A DNA stretch of 20,666 nt from JALZAH01 sp051000755 (GCA_051000755.1 JBPCNZ010000043.1:1-20666); one strand, 5' to 3'. Counted from the first letter of the stretch, positions 1-8,302 are shown. The notes: a model not told the origin generated them from the sequence alone. A program made the numbers and translations.

Positions 1-492
1 CGCGCCTCTTGGTGGCCCCAATTGGCGACCGGGACGGTCGAGTGTCGTGACCGGGCTCTTGTCGGCGGCACGTTCGCCGCCGACGAAGGCCTGATCGACG
101 CCCCCCTCGGTCGATCGGCATCGGATCCCACCAGGCGGGCGGTCCGGGCCGACGGGAGGGAGGCGAGGACCCGCTATTCGGTCGCCGACCGGTTCGAGTC
201 GCCGTTCGCCGCCACCCTTGTGGAGTGCCGCCTGGAGACGGGACGCACCCATCAGATCCGGGTCCACCTGGCCGCCATCGGTCATCCCCTGATCGGCGAC
301 GGCCGCTATGGCGGCGTGGCTGTCGTCGAGGACGACGCTGCTGGCGTCCCGGCCGACCACGACGGTCGGCCCTGGCTGCACGCCGAGACGTTGAGCTTTG
401 ATCACCCCGGCTCCGGCGACCGGCTGACGTTCCACTCGCCGCTCCCCGCCGACCTGGTCGCGATCCTGGCCCGCTTTGGCGCCGCCCCCTAG
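1..492 (+). CDS. RluA/RluD-family pseudouridine synthase, 3' part
   Basis: The reading frame is open from base 1, so the 5' end, including the catalytic HRLD aspartate region, lies outside the window. The visible C-terminal half matches the family: an IDAPLGRSASDPTRRAV segment, then GREARTRY, then the strongly conserved RLETGRTHQIRVHLAAIGHPLIGD block and a DGRYGG tail. Members isomerise specific uridines of 23S rRNA or tRNA to pseudouridine in the cytoplasm. The last part (WLHAETLSFDHPGSGDRLTFHSPLP) is the usual end of RluD-like proteins, so the C-terminus looks intact. The first 20 or so visible residues are a poorer match. Family call is secure; which uridine is modified cannot be told. The gene ends about 100 bp before the transporter operon. 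Confidence 0.88.
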   Translation, partial: RASWWPQLATGTVECRDRALVGGTFAADEGLIDAPLGRSASDPTRRAVRADGREARTRYSVADRFESPFAATLVECRLETGRTHQIRVHLAAIGHPLIGDGRYGGVAVVEDDAAGVPADHDGRPWLHAETLSFDHPGSGDRLTFHSPLPADLVAILARFGAAP

Positions 493-562
493 CGGGGCAG
501 CATGTCGTGTCACGATGGGAACCGCACCCGCCAGCGCGGCCGGTCTAAAGTCATTCGCCCAT

Positions 563-577
563 AGGCACGACGTGCCT
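563..577 (+). promoter_or_regulatory. Small dyad just upstream of the binding-protein ribosome site
   Basis: AGGCAC and GTGCCT flank a three-base loop (GAC), giving a perfect 6-bp inverted repeat. It ends three bases before the AAGGGGAG ribosome-binding sequence at 581-588. It could be an operator half-site pair or a short leader hairpin for the transporter operon. Only the symmetry and position support this; no -35/-10 pair is convincing in the 100-bp gap. Confidence 0.3.
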
Positions 578-594
578 GGTAAGGGGAGATGGCA

Positions 595-1749
595 ATGATA
601 GGAAAGACGTCGGTGAGGGTGTTGGCCGCAACTGGGGTAGCGGTCATGGGACTTGCTGCGTGTGGCTCATCGGGAAGCAGCAGCACCTCGTCCGCATCGT
701 CGGGGGGGATGAAGATCGGCTTCTTCGGCGCTCTCACCGGGCCTAACGCCCAGCTCGGGATCAACATCGACAACGGTGAGAAGCTGGCCATCCAGCAGTA
801 CAACGCCACCAACCCCAAGGCGAAGGTCAGCGTCGATCCCTTCGACAGCCAGGGCCTGCCGGCCCAGGCCCCGCAGGGCGTCCAGAAGATGATCGCCGAC
901 AACGTCGTCGCCGTCGTCGGACCCGCCTTCTCCAGCGAGTCCGAGTCGGCTGACCCCACGTTCGAGAAGGCGGGGATCCCCAACGTCTCCGCCTCGGCCA
1001 CCAACGTCAAGTTGGCCCAGAACGGCTGGAAGTTCTTCCACCGGGCTTTGGCCGACGACGCCGCTCAGGGCCCAGGTGACGCCGACTACGTCGTCAAGAC
1101 CCTCGGCGACAAGACGGTGGCGGTCATCGACGACTCCAGCTCCTACGGACAGGGTCTCGCCGACTTCGTCCGCTCCAGCCTCAAGACCAATGGCGGCGGC
1201 GACGCCCTCGACGACCACATCGACCCCAACGGTCAGGACTACTCCTCGACGGTGAACAAGATCACCGCCGCCAAGCCGCAGGCGGTGTTCTTCGGCGGGT
1301 ACTACGACGCCGCCGGACGCCTGGCCAAGCAGCTGAAGGATGCCGGTTTCAAGGGCGCCTTCGTGTCCGGTGACGGTTCGAAGGACCCCGGTTTCATCAA
1401 GAGTGCCGGTTCGCCGGCAACGGCCGAGGGTGCCTATCTGAGCTGTGCCTGCGAGGACACCACGGCATCAGCAGCCGCTCAGGCGTTCAACGCCGCCTAC
1501 ATGAAGGCCTACGGCACGCCTCCTCAGACGTACTCGGGTGAGGCCTACGACGCCACCAACTTCATCCTGGCCGCCATCAAGAGTGGGGCCACCACCAAGT
1601 CGGCGATCAACAACTACCTGGGATCGAACCAGTGGGTCGGCGTCACCAAGACCCTCAAGTTCCTGCCCAACGGCAACGTGTCGGGTGGGACCGTGTACAT
1701 GTACCAGGTGAAGAACGGAGCCATCGTCCAGGTCGGCACCACCAGCTGA
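595..1749 (+). CDS. Branched-chain amino acid-type ABC transporter, substrate-binding lipoprotein (LivJ/K family)
   Basis: Captures a ligand outside the membrane and delivers it to the LivHM permease. The 384-aa protein opens with a lipoprotein signal peptide: basic MIGKTSVR, a hydrophobic stretch, then lipobox LAAC with the lipidated Cys at residue 23. A Ser/Gly linker follows, then the periplasmic-binding-protein type 1 fold starting KIGFFGALTGPNAQLG, with VVGPAFSSES and DDSSSYGQGLADF typical of the family. An in-frame ATG lies six bases earlier at 589, but the AAGGGGAG sequence (581-588) abuts it directly. The ATG at 595 has a normal six-base spacer and was chosen. The four downstream genes complete the transporter. 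Ligand is not readable; family members bind branched-chain amino acids, other amino acids, amides or aromatic acids. The neighbouring catabolic cluster leaves a non-amino-acid ligand possible. Confidence 0.93.
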   Translation: MIGKTSVRVLAATGVAVMGLAACGSSGSSSTSSASSGGMKIGFFGALTGPNAQLGINIDNGEKLAIQQYNATNPKAKVSVDPFDSQGLPAQAPQGVQKMIADNVVAVVGPAFSSESESADPTFEKAGIPNVSASATNVKLAQNGWKFFHRALADDAAQGPGDADYVVKTLGDKTVAVIDDSSSYGQGLADFVRSSLKTNGGGDALDDHIDPNGQDYSSTVNKITAAKPQAVFFGGYYDAAGRLAKQLKDAGFKGAFVSGDGSKDPGFIKSAGSPATAEGAYLSCACEDTTASAAAQAFNAAYMKAYGTPPQTYSGEAYDATNFILAAIKSGATTKSAINNYLGSNQWVGVTKTLKFLPNGNVSGGTVYMYQVKNGAIVQVGTTS

Positions 1750-1781
1750 GCAGCAGTCGAGGACACGTCACCATGAAGCAG

Positions 1782-1817
1782 GAGCGGGCCGATGAACCGG
1801 CCCGCTCTTGTTCTTTC
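1782..1817 (+). terminator. Hairpin with T-rich tail between binding protein and permease genes
   Basis: GAGCGGGCCG (1782-1791) and CGGCCCGCTC (1798-1807) form a perfect 10-bp stem around loop ATGAAC. The stem is followed at once by TTGTTCTTTC. This is the form of an intrinsic terminator. Because the permease genes follow on the same strand, it probably acts as a partial terminator or mRNA-stabilising 3' end, so the binding protein is made in excess over the membrane parts. That arrangement is common in ABC uptake operons. Confidence 0.75.
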
Positions 1818-1867
1818 GGCCCCCTCTTTTGTTGTCCCCCGCCCGGTGCGCAGAGCCAGGAGACCCG

Positions 1868-2809
1868 TTGCACCTGAACAGCTTCGTCACCCAGTTCTGG
1901 CCGTCGACCATCGACGGTCTGACCCTGGGCAGCATCTACGCCCTCTTCGCCCTCGGTTACACCCTGGTCTACGGCGTCCTCAAGCTGATCAACTTCGCCC
2001 ACAGCGAGGTGTTCATGGTCGGGACCTTCTTCAGCCTGTTCCTCCTCCATGACCTCGGCATCACCGGAGCGCAGACGGGCTTGGCCCTGATCGGTGTCCT
2101 CTTGCTGTGCCTGGTGGCGGCCGTCGTCGGCTCAGGAGCCACCGCCGTCCTCCTGGAGCGGGTGGCCTACCGACCCCTCAGGCGGCGGGGGGCCACCCGC
2201 CTGGCCGCCCTGATCTCCGCCATCGGTGCGTCATTCTTCCTCCAAGAGGTGTTCGGCAACTACTACTCCCGCCAGTACTCGAACTTCCCGCGTGTCCTGC
2301 ACCGGACGGTGCTGTTTCACATCGGAAGTGGGGCGGTCACCAACGATGACGCCATCGTCATCGTCGCCGGGCTGGTCATGATGGTGGCCCTGGAGCGCAC
2401 GGTGGCCATCACCCGGCTCGGCCGTGGCATCCGGGCCGTGGCCCAGGATCCGGAGACGGCCACGCTGATGGGGGTCAACATCGACCGGACCATCCTCTAC
2501 ACCTTCCTGCTCGGCGGCATCATGGCCGGGGTGGCGGCCACCCTGTGGGGGCTCCACTTCGAACAGACCCGGTTCGACATCGGGTTCCTTCCCGGGATCA
2601 AGGCGTTCACCGCCGCCGTGCTCGGTGGCATCGGCAACATCCGCGGCGCCCTCGTCGGTGGGCTGGTCATCGGGCTCCTGGAGCTCTACGGGGCCAGCAT
2701 CTTCGGTTCCCAGTGGCGAGACCCGACCGTGTTCGTGGTCCTCGTTGTCGTCCTCATCCTGCGCCCCACCGGCCTGCTGGGCGAAGCCCTGTCGAGGGCC
2801 CGGGCATGA
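1868..2809 (+). CDS. livH: Branched-chain amino acid-type ABC transporter permease LivH
   Basis: One of the two membrane subunits forming the translocation pore with LivM. The 313-aa protein is almost wholly hydrophobic helices. It carries the family signature near the N-terminus (GLTLGSIYALFALGYTLVYG, then LKLINFAHSEVFM). The cytoplasmic coupling region GIRAVAQDPETATLMGVNIDR contacts the ATPases, and GGIGNIRGALVGGLVIGLLE lies near the end. The start is TTG at 1868, with AGGAG five bases upstream (1858-1862). An earlier TTG at 1808 would add a Pro-rich leader encoded inside the terminator tail and is unlikely. The stop overlaps the start of LivM by four bases (ATGA), indicating coupled translation. 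Confidence 0.93.
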   Translation: MHLNSFVTQFWPSTIDGLTLGSIYALFALGYTLVYGVLKLINFAHSEVFMVGTFFSLFLLHDLGITGAQTGLALIGVLLLCLVAAVVGSGATAVLLERVAYRPLRRRGATRLAALISAIGASFFLQEVFGNYYSRQYSNFPRVLHRTVLFHIGSGAVTNDDAIVIVAGLVMMVALERTVAITRLGRGIRAVAQDPETATLMGVNIDRTILYTFLLGGIMAGVAATLWGLHFEQTRFDIGFLPGIKAFTAAVLGGIGNIRGALVGGLVIGLLELYGASIFGSQWRDPTVFVVLVVVLILRPTGLLGEALSRARA

Positions 2810-3942
2810 GCGCCCGCTCGCGCTCCGAGGAGGCCCGGGCTCAGCTCCCTATCGTGCGTGGCGCCAGCGCCTTCGCGGCCCGCTCCCGCAACCTGTGGGC
2901 GGCCCAGAAGCTGCCGGTGAAGATCCTGGCGGTGGTCGCCCTCTTCGCCGTGCTCACCATTCTTCTTCCCACCAGCGCGGTGGCGTCGGTCATGGCCCCC
3001 CAGAGCGACTGGAAGACCATCCTGTTCAACCCGATCGGCATCTACGTCCTCCTCGCCGTCGGGCTCAACGTGGTCGTCGGCCAGGCCGGCATGCTCGATC
3101 TCGGCTACGTGGCGTTCTTTGCCGTCGGCGGTTACACCATGGGCCTGCTCGCCACCAAGCAGCACTGGGACTTCTGGTTCGTGCTGCCCGCGGGGATCGT
3201 CCTGGCCGCCGGCGCCGGGATCATCCTGGGGGTTCCGGTCCTTCGCCTCCGGGGCGACTACCTGGCCATCGTGACCCTCGGGTTCGGCCAGATCATCGAC
3301 GTGGCCGCCAACAACTTCAGCTTCGACGGCGGGCCCAACGGGATCTCGGCCATCCCCAACCCCCCGTCGATCGGCCACAGCGGGCCGCTGGTGTTCGGCG
3401 TGGTCGACCCCAAGCCCTACTACTACCTGGTCCTGGCCATGATCTTCCTGGTCGTGTTCCTCGTTCGCCGGTTGGAGAAATCCCGGGTGGGCCGGGCGTG
3501 GTCGGCCATCCGCGAGGACGAGGACGTGGCCGAGCTGATGGGGGTGCCGACCTACCGGTTCCGGTTGTGGGCGTTCGCCTTCGGTGCCGCCGTCGGCGGC
3601 GCCAGCGGGGTGCTGTATGCGTCCAAGGAGCTGTCCATCACTCCTATGGACTTCACCTACCAGATCTCGGTGCTGATCCTGGCCGGGGTGGTGCTCGGTG
3701 GGTCGGGCAACCTCCCCGGCGTCATCCTCGGGGCGTTCCTCGTGGCCTGGCTCCCGGAGCGGTTCCGTCAGTTCGCCGACTACCGGATCATGATCTTCGG
3801 CGCCGCCCTCGTCATCGTCATGATCTTCCGGCCCGAGGGCCTGATCCCGTCCCGCCGGCGGAAGGCGGAGATGGCCGACCGGGGAGGCGGGGGCGGCATG
3901 AACGCCCCGCTGATGGCGCCCTCCGCCGAGGTGGGGGGGTGA
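2806..3942 (+). CDS. livM: Branched-chain amino acid-type ABC transporter permease LivM
   Basis: Second membrane subunit of the importer, 378 aa. A polar N-terminal extension of about 40 residues precedes the first membrane helix (KILAVVALFAVLTILL). Family markers follow in order: VGLNVVVGQAGMLDLGYVAF, then LRGDYLAIVTLGFGQII, FDGGPNGISAIPNP, and the ATPase-facing loop AIREDEDVAELMGVPTYRFR. LAGVVLGGSGNLPGVILGA lies near the C-terminus, and FRPEGLIPSRRR ends the membrane part. The ATG at 2806 overlaps the livH stop (ATGA). The gene ends in a seven-G run that also contains the GTG start of livG; both frames are intact across it. Confidence 0.93.
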   Translation: MSARSRSEEARAQLPIVRGASAFAARSRNLWAAQKLPVKILAVVALFAVLTILLPTSAVASVMAPQSDWKTILFNPIGIYVLLAVGLNVVVGQAGMLDLGYVAFFAVGGYTMGLLATKQHWDFWFVLPAGIVLAAGAGIILGVPVLRLRGDYLAIVTLGFGQIIDVAANNFSFDGGPNGISAIPNPPSIGHSGPLVFGVVDPKPYYYLVLAMIFLVVFLVRRLEKSRVGRAWSAIREDEDVAELMGVPTYRFRLWAFAFGAAVGGASGVLYASKELSITPMDFTYQISVLILAGVVLGGSGNLPGVILGAFLVAWLPERFRQFADYRIMIFGAALVIVMIFRPEGLIPSRRRKAEMADRGGGGGMNAPLMAPSAEVGG

Positions 3943-4799
3943 CCGCCGCCACCCAACCGACGGTGACCGACGATCCGAACGCCCTGCTGCGCCTGGAAGG
4001 GTTGAGCGTCCGCTTCGGCGGGGTGGTGGCCATCGCCGAGCTCGACCTGACGGTGCGCGAGGGCGAGATCTTCGCTCTCATCGGTCCCAACGGCGCCGGG
4101 AAGACATCGACGTTCAACATCATCACCGGGGTGTACCAGCCCGCCAGCGGCTCGGTCTCGCTCGGCGGGGCCCGGCTCGACGGCCGCAAGCCGCACAAGA
4201 TCACCAAGCTGGGCGTGGCCCGGACCTTCCAGAACATCCGGTTGTTCCCCGAGATGTCCGCTCTCGAGAACGTGATGGTGGGCGCCGACGCCCGTCACCG
4301 CACCGGGCTCCCCGGGGCCATCCTGGGCCTGCCCCGCCACCGCCGCGAGCAGCGGGAGGGGACAGCCGAGGGCCACCACTGGCTCGATTTCGTCGGTATC
4401 GGGCCCGTCGCCGAGGAAGCGGCCCGCAATCTGGCCTACGGCGACCAGCGTCGCCTCGAGATCGCCCGCGCCCTGGCTACCGGCCCCCGTCTGCTGCTGC
4501 TCGACGAACCCGCGGCGGGCATGAACCCGGCGGAGAAAACGGGGCTGCAGGGCCTCGTCAGCCGGATCCGCGACACCGGGGTGACGGTGCTGCTGATCGA
4601 GCACGACATGGGGCTGGTCATGGGGATCAGCGACCGGGTGGCGGTGCTCGACTTCGGCCGCAAGATCGCCGAGGGCCGCCCCCACGACGTCCAGAACGAC
4701 CCGAAGGTGATCGAGGCCTACCTGGGGGTGGCCGACGATGAGGCCGCCGACGGCGCCGACACCGGAGTCAGAGGAGGCGGCGATGCTGCTCGAGGTTGA
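3939..4799 (+). CDS. livG: Branched-chain amino acid-type ABC transporter ATP-binding protein LivG
   Basis: Cytoplasmic ATPase that, paired with LivF, drives the LivHM pore. The 286-aa protein shows Walker A GPNGAGKT (49-56), a Q-loop at FQNIRLFPEMSALENV (about 97-112), the signature LAYGDQRR (165-172), Walker B LLLLDEP (185-191) with the LivG-typical AAGMNP after it, and the H-loop His in IEHDMGLVM (222). The C-terminal EGRPHDVQNDPKVIEAYLG is the liv-type tail. The GTG start at 3939 overlaps the livM stop (GTGA). The frame stays open far upstream, but that part is antiparallel to nothing recognisable and lies inside livM. The last residues (RGGGDAARG) run over the livF ribosome site. Confidence 0.94.
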   Translation: MTAATQPTVTDDPNALLRLEGLSVRFGGVVAIAELDLTVREGEIFALIGPNGAGKTSTFNIITGVYQPASGSVSLGGARLDGRKPHKITKLGVARTFQNIRLFPEMSALENVMVGADARHRTGLPGAILGLPRHRREQREGTAEGHHWLDFVGIGPVAEEAARNLAYGDQRRLEIARALATGPRLLLLDEPAAGMNPAEKTGLQGLVSRIRDTGVTVLLIEHDMGLVMGISDRVAVLDFGRKIAEGRPHDVQNDPKVIEAYLGVADDEAADGADTGVRGGGDAARG

Positions 4800-5487
4800 C
4801 GACATCCACGTGTTCTACGGGGCCGTCGAGGCGCTCAAGGGCATCTCCCTCAACGTCGACGTCGGCGAGATCGTCGCCCTCATCGGGGCCAACGGGGCAG
4901 GAAAGTCCACCACCTTGAAGACCATCTCGGGGGTCCGGCCGGTGCGTTCCGGCCACATCAGGTTGCATGGTGACGACATCACCCACCTGGCCGGCTACAA
5001 GCGGGTCGCCCGGGGCCTGTCCCAGGCGCCCGAAGGCCGGGGCATCTTCCCGGGGATGACGGTGGTGGAGAACCTGGAGATGGGCGCCTACAACCGCAAG
5101 GGCAACCTGTCGTCCAACTACGACCGGGTGTTCACCCTCTTCCCCCGCCTGGCCGAGCGGCGCCGCCAGAGCGGCGGGACCCTCTCCGGCGGCGAGCAGC
5201 AGATGCTGGCCATCGGGCGGGCCCTGATGGCCCAACCGGAGGTGTTGCTCCTCGACGAGCCGTCGATGGGACTGGCCCCCAAGCTGGTCAGCCAGATCTT
5301 CGAGATCATCGGGGAGATCAACGCCCAGGGCATGACGGTGCTGCTCGTCGAGCAGAACGCCGTCCAGGCCCTCTCGCTGGCCCACCGGGCCTACGTGCTC
5401 GAGATCGGCCAGGTGTCGCGCTCGGCCCCGGCCGGGGAGCTGCTCCACGACGACTCCGTCCGGGCCGCCTACCTGGGTGGCGTCTGA
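4783..5487 (+). CDS. livF: Branched-chain amino acid-type ABC transporter ATP-binding protein LivF
   Basis: Second ATPase of the importer. 234 aa, the usual LivF length. Walker A GANGAGKS (35-42), Q-loop near QAPEGRGIFPGMTVVENL (81-98), signature LSGGEQQ (134-140), Walker B VLLLDEP (154-160) followed by SMGLAPKLV. The H-loop position is Gln (VEQNAVQAL), as is normal for LivF. Start chosen at ATG 4783, with GAGGAGG (4771-4777) as ribosome site; the ATG at 4738 would add 15 residues unlike the family. The gene overlaps the end of livG by 17 bp and is the last of the operon. The next gene is convergent, 23 bp away. Confidence 0.94.
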   Translation: MLLEVDDIHVFYGAVEALKGISLNVDVGEIVALIGANGAGKSTTLKTISGVRPVRSGHIRLHGDDITHLAGYKRVARGLSQAPEGRGIFPGMTVVENLEMGAYNRKGNLSSNYDRVFTLFPRLAERRRQSGGTLSGGEQQMLAIGRALMAQPEVLLLDEPSMGLAPKLVSQIFEIIGEINAQGMTVLLVEQNAVQALSLAHRAYVLEIGQVSRSAPAGELLHDDSVRAAYLGGV

Positions 5488-5510
5488 GCGACGAGCGTAT
5501 GACCGTCCGC

Positions 5511-7265
5511 TCAGCCCGAGGGCGGTGTGTAGTAGCCGAAGAGGTCGACGACGATGTCGGTGGTGGCGGGTTGGGTGGGCCCGTTTTGGATATCGACCGC
5601 ACCGCCGGTGCTGGTGGCAGCGTACGAGGCGCCGGGGACGACGTTGTAGGCGTCGTTCGGAGACCAGTTCACATCCGAGGTAGCAGGGATGCCGGCGCCC
5701 GCCGGGTACACGGTCAAGAAGTTGCTCGCGTCCGGGATGACGTCGACCACGTCGAGCACGGCGGCATCGACGGTGTTAGGGACCGTGCCGGTGCCTCCCA
5801 CTCCCACGGCGATTGACTGGCCGCCGGAGGGTGGTCTGTCGGAGGCGTTGACTCCGGGCAGATTCTCTCCGGCGCAGAACGACGGGACCGGTGACGAGCC
5901 GCAACGCGTGTCGGCCAGCCGGACGGGTGCGACCGGGGTGAAGGTTGCGCCCGGAGGGCCACCGGCCGAGGAGTACCAGCCGTCGATGTCGACCACAGCG
6001 TCGGTCAACCCGGCGTAGTTGTAGACACTGATCGTTCCGTCGCTGGCGACGGGGACGATGACCTTGTTGGCCAACACCTCACCAGCGGTGAAGTTCAGGC
6101 TGGACGAGCTTGGGCCACCTGGTGGGATGGTGCCGCCCGGTGCGACCGTCAGGTAGCCAGAAGCCGTTGGGAACACCGCGGTCAGATTCACCGCAACCGC
6201 GGCCACACCTGTGGAGGGGACACCGTTGACACCGGTCACCTGGATGCGGTCCTGGCCGTTGGCGCCAAGGGTTGAGGCCGCCTGGTTGATCGCAGGGATG
6301 CCCTCGGATGCACAGGCTGGTGCGCTGGGGTTCAAGGCGCAGCGGGTGTCAGCGTCTCGGGCGGGGGTCAGAGGGTGGAATCCCCCCGCGGTCGATACGG
6401 GCGCAGCATCGAAGCCTTCCACGTCGATCACCACATCCGCGCCCGGTGTCACGGTTCCCATGACGACGGTGATCGACGCGGCACCGGCGGCGGAGCCGGT
6501 GGCCACCGTTACCAGGTTGGCGACGGTCTGACCGGTGGTGAAGTTCAGGTTGGACGACGCCGGGGCGTTGGCGCCCGTGGGGTACACGCTCAGGTAGCCG
6601 GGGCTGGCTGGACCGGTCACGGTGACGTTCGCGACCACGGCGCCGGCGCCGGACGGCACCGTGAAGGGCGGCAGGTTCACCACCAGCGGCACCCCGCCGG
6701 CGAGGCGATGACCGGTGCAGGCATCGGTGATACCCGACACCGACGCCGGGCGGGTGTCACACACTCTGGTCGGTGCCACCCCACTGAACACCAGCCCGCT
6801 GGGCATGATGGTCAGCGTCAGGGCCTGGGTGGCCGATAGGGAGTTGGCCCCTGTGGCCCGCACGGTGAAGTTGCTCGAACCGGACGCGGTCGGTGTTCCG
6901 CTGATGGTTCCGGTGGTGGTGTTCAGTTGCAGGGAGGCCGGCAGGCTCCCTGACGCCAAGGCCCAGGTGTAAGGAGCGGTGCCTCCCGACGCGCCCAGGG
7001 GGGCGAGTAGGCCTGCCCGGTCGTGCCCGAGGGCAGCGACGTGGTTGTGATCGTCGGCGGGAGGTTGGGCCGCTGGATGCAGCCGGCGACGACGGTACCG
7101 CCCACGTAGTTGACATCGCCGTGACCCATGAAGTAGTCGGTGTTGGAGAACTCGTCCTGGGTGAAGTAGTGGGCACCGTTGATGGTCTGGTTGTACATCG
7201 TCCCCGACGCCCCGGGGTGGGAGACGCCGGTGGAGCCGAGCGGCACCCCGTAGGTGTAGGAGCAC
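5511..7265 (-). CDS. C-terminal fragment: Ig-like domain and three actinobacterial surface repeats
   Basis: Only the part from about base 7003 down to 5511 is genuine; codons from 7265 to 7003 are a shadow of the N-terminal half. It begins in a He_PIG-type Ig domain (GGTAPYTWALASGSLPASLQLNTTTGTISGTPTASGSS). Three modules follow. Each opens with P-x-R-x-x-DTR (APTRVCDTRP, TPARDADTRC, APVRLADTRC). Each has the core GYLSVYPTG/GYLTVAPGG/NFLTVYPAG plus S-x-L-N-F or equivalent, and ends with V(V)xDxxG(F/W/Y) (VVIDVEGF, AVVDIDGWY, IVVDLFGYY). They lie at roughly 6400-6790, 5965-6390 and 5511-5950. Such modules are frequent in exported proteins of Acidimicrobiia and other actinomycetes and probably serve adhesion or cell-wall display; that role is inferred. 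Confidence 0.7.
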   Translation of the reverse strand: MLLHLRGAARLHRRLPPRGVGDDVQPDHQRCPLLHPGRVLQHRLLHGSRRCQLRGRYRRRRLHPAAQPPADDHNHVAALGHDRAGLLAPLGASGGTAPYTWALASGSLPASLQLNTTTGTISGTPTASGSSNFTVRATGANSLSATQALTLTIMPSGLVFSGVAPTRVCDTRPASVSGITDACTGHRLAGGVPLVVNLPPFTVPSGAGAVVANVTVTGPASPGYLSVYPTGANAPASSNLNFTTGQTVANLVTVATGSAAGAASITVVMGTVTPGADVVIDVEGFDAAPVSTAGGFHPLTPARDADTRCALNPSAPACASEGIPAINQAASTLGANGQDRIQVTGVNGVPSTGVAAVAVNLTAVFPTASGYLTVAPGGTIPPGGPSSSSLNFTAGEVLANKVIVPVASDGTISVYNYAGLTDAVVDIDGWYSSAGGPPGATFTPVAPVRLADTRCGSSPVPSFCAGENLPGVNASDRPPSGGQSIAVGVGGTGTVPNTVDAAVLDVVDVIPDASNFLTVYPAGAGIPATSDVNWSPNDAYNVVPGASYAATSTGGAVDIQNGPTQPATTDIVVDLFGYYTPPSG

Positions 7266-8302
7266 TCATCGCCGTCCTCGTAGCCGTTCCCATCTATCCA
7301 CGTGTTGTACGTATCGGTGATCGACTCGTTCGCCTCGTGGCTGACGACACTGAGGGCGGCGTCGGCCTCTGGGTCACCGTTGGGGGCCTGAGCCCCGTTG
7401 AAGGGGTCGGAGCAGCCGTTGAGCGGCGGGTAAGGCTCGTTGGCGTAGATGGCGGGCTGAGACCCGAAGGCCGAGTGGTAGCCACAGTAGGCGTTCGTCG
7501 AACAGGGGTTGTTGTCCGAGGCCACCCCGGGCCCCTGGCAGGTCTCGACCGCCGGCGGGAAGAAGACCATGTACAGGTGGGCGTCGTCGGCGGGCAGACC
7601 GCGACCCGCCAGGGTGGTGGCGACCTCGTCCTGCAGGCCCTGGTCGGCGACGCAGGCCGTGAAGCCGCTGTCCGCGGTGCAGCCTGTGGCCCCGCCCTGG
7701 GCCGGATAGGCATTGGAGACGTCCACCTCGGCGCCGGCGGTGACGGCGTAGTCGATGTGTTGGACGGGACCACCGGTGGCCTGCTGGTAGTACTGGTCAG
7801 CCACGGCGAAGACGTTCCCGTTGGTGTGACTGGCGGCGGCCACATTCGAGAGATACCCGTTGATGATGTTCTTGTAGGTGCTGGTGAAGCTGTAGCCCGA
7901 AGGAGCCCAGTAGATGGGGGTGATGGTGACATGGCCTGGCGTCCCGCTCACGCCCCCCATGACCGGGGAGTCGGGGGTGAACAGCAGGGGCGGTTGGCAT
8001 CCTCCGCACGACGGGTTGCTCTGGCCGGAGGCGCCCGATTGGGCGGAGCCGCGCCGGGCCACGTCGGTCCGGTAGAAGAAGCCGCGGGGCTTGTCGATCG
8101 CGGCTCGCGTGGCCAGCGATGGTCCCGGCGCCGGATGGGCCCGGGCCACCGTGGCGGCCCCCGCCGCCGGGCCCAGGACCGGCGTCAACCCGCCGAACGC
8201 CACGAGCGACGCGGCCGCCAGCCCGGCGGCCAACCGGGGCACCCGGAGTGCCAACCGGTGGCGGCGCCGACCGTCCGATGCTGACGGTGATGAGATCCTC
8301 AT
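6923..8302 (-). CDS. N-terminal fragment: signal peptide plus EXORDIUM/PHI-1-like domain
   Basis: Start at the ATG of 8302, which has AAGGGG seven bases upstream; an ATG at 8323 lacks a good ribosome site. Residues 11-50 are an export signal (basic GRRRHR, hydrophobic core, AAGAA cleavage region). The body carries VTITPIYWAPSGY (about 125-137), CGYHSAFG (273-280) and NGDPEADAALSVVSHEANESITD (308-330). WIDGNGYEDGDECSYTYG follows (335-352). The order CGxH, then NGD..., S/AHExxE...TD, W.D..G.E..D.C is that of the plant EXORDIUM/phosphate-induced protein family and its bacterial relatives. HEANE (322-326) resembles a zinc-binding HExxE helix; protease activity is not established. Cysteines are numerous, fitting an extracellular protein. 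The last 30 or so residues (from PPW onward) are out-of-frame nonsense after the frameshift near 7000. Confidence 0.7.
   Translation of the reverse strand: MRISSPSASDGRRRHRLALRVPRLAAGLAAASLVAFGGLTPVLGPAAGAATVARAHPAPGPSLATRAAIDKPRGFFYRTDVARRGSAQSGASGQSNPSCGGCQPPLLFTPDSPVMGGVSGTPGHVTITPIYWAPSGYSFTSTYKNIINGYLSNVAAASHTNGNVFAVADQYYQQATGGPVQHIDYAVTAGAEVDVSNAYPAQGGATGCTADSGFTACVADQGLQDEVATTLAGRGLPADDAHLYMVFFPPAVETCQGPGVASDNNPCSTNAYCGYHSAFGSQPAIYANEPYPPLNGCSDPFNGAQAPNGDPEADAALSVVSHEANESITDTYNTWIDGNGYEDGDECSYTYGVPLGSTGVSHPGASGTMYNQTINGAHYFTQDEFSNTDYFMGHGDVNYVGGTVVAGCIQRPNLPPTITTTSLPSGTTGQAYSPPWARREAPLLTPGPWRQGACRPPCN

Larger units (their letters stand above)
5511..8302 (-). pseudogene. Secreted EXORDIUM-like surface protein, split by a frameshift
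   Basis: Two overlapping minus-strand frames are halves of one protein of about 930 residues. The first half reads ...SGTTGQAYSPPW and then loses similarity. The other frame resumes with LGASGGTAPYTWALASGSLP, completing a He_PIG-type Ig fold. The switch falls in a run of six G on the + strand (6998-7003). Restoring one base gives AYSPPLGASGG, the expected spacing for this domain. Layout: signal peptide, catalytic-looking N-terminal domain, one Ig-like domain, three repeats of about 130-145 residues. The break may be a real mutation, a phase-variable tract or an assembly error; the intact coding sequence on both sides favours a recent event or an error. Convergent with livF, tail to tail. Confidence 0.8.

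Noticed and set aside
2625..3938. Long upstream extension of the livG frame through livM.
   Set aside because: It is a third-position shadow of livM, rich in Arg/Pro/Gly; the real protein begins at GTG 3939.
3931..3941. Seven-G run at the livM/livG junction as a possible frameshift.
   Set aside because: LivM reaches its stop and LivG starts properly; both neighbours are complete, so there is no sign of a shift.
7121..8284. 387-codon + strand frame across the secreted-protein gene.
   Set aside because: Composition typical of an antisense shadow; the minus strand has signal peptide and family motifs.
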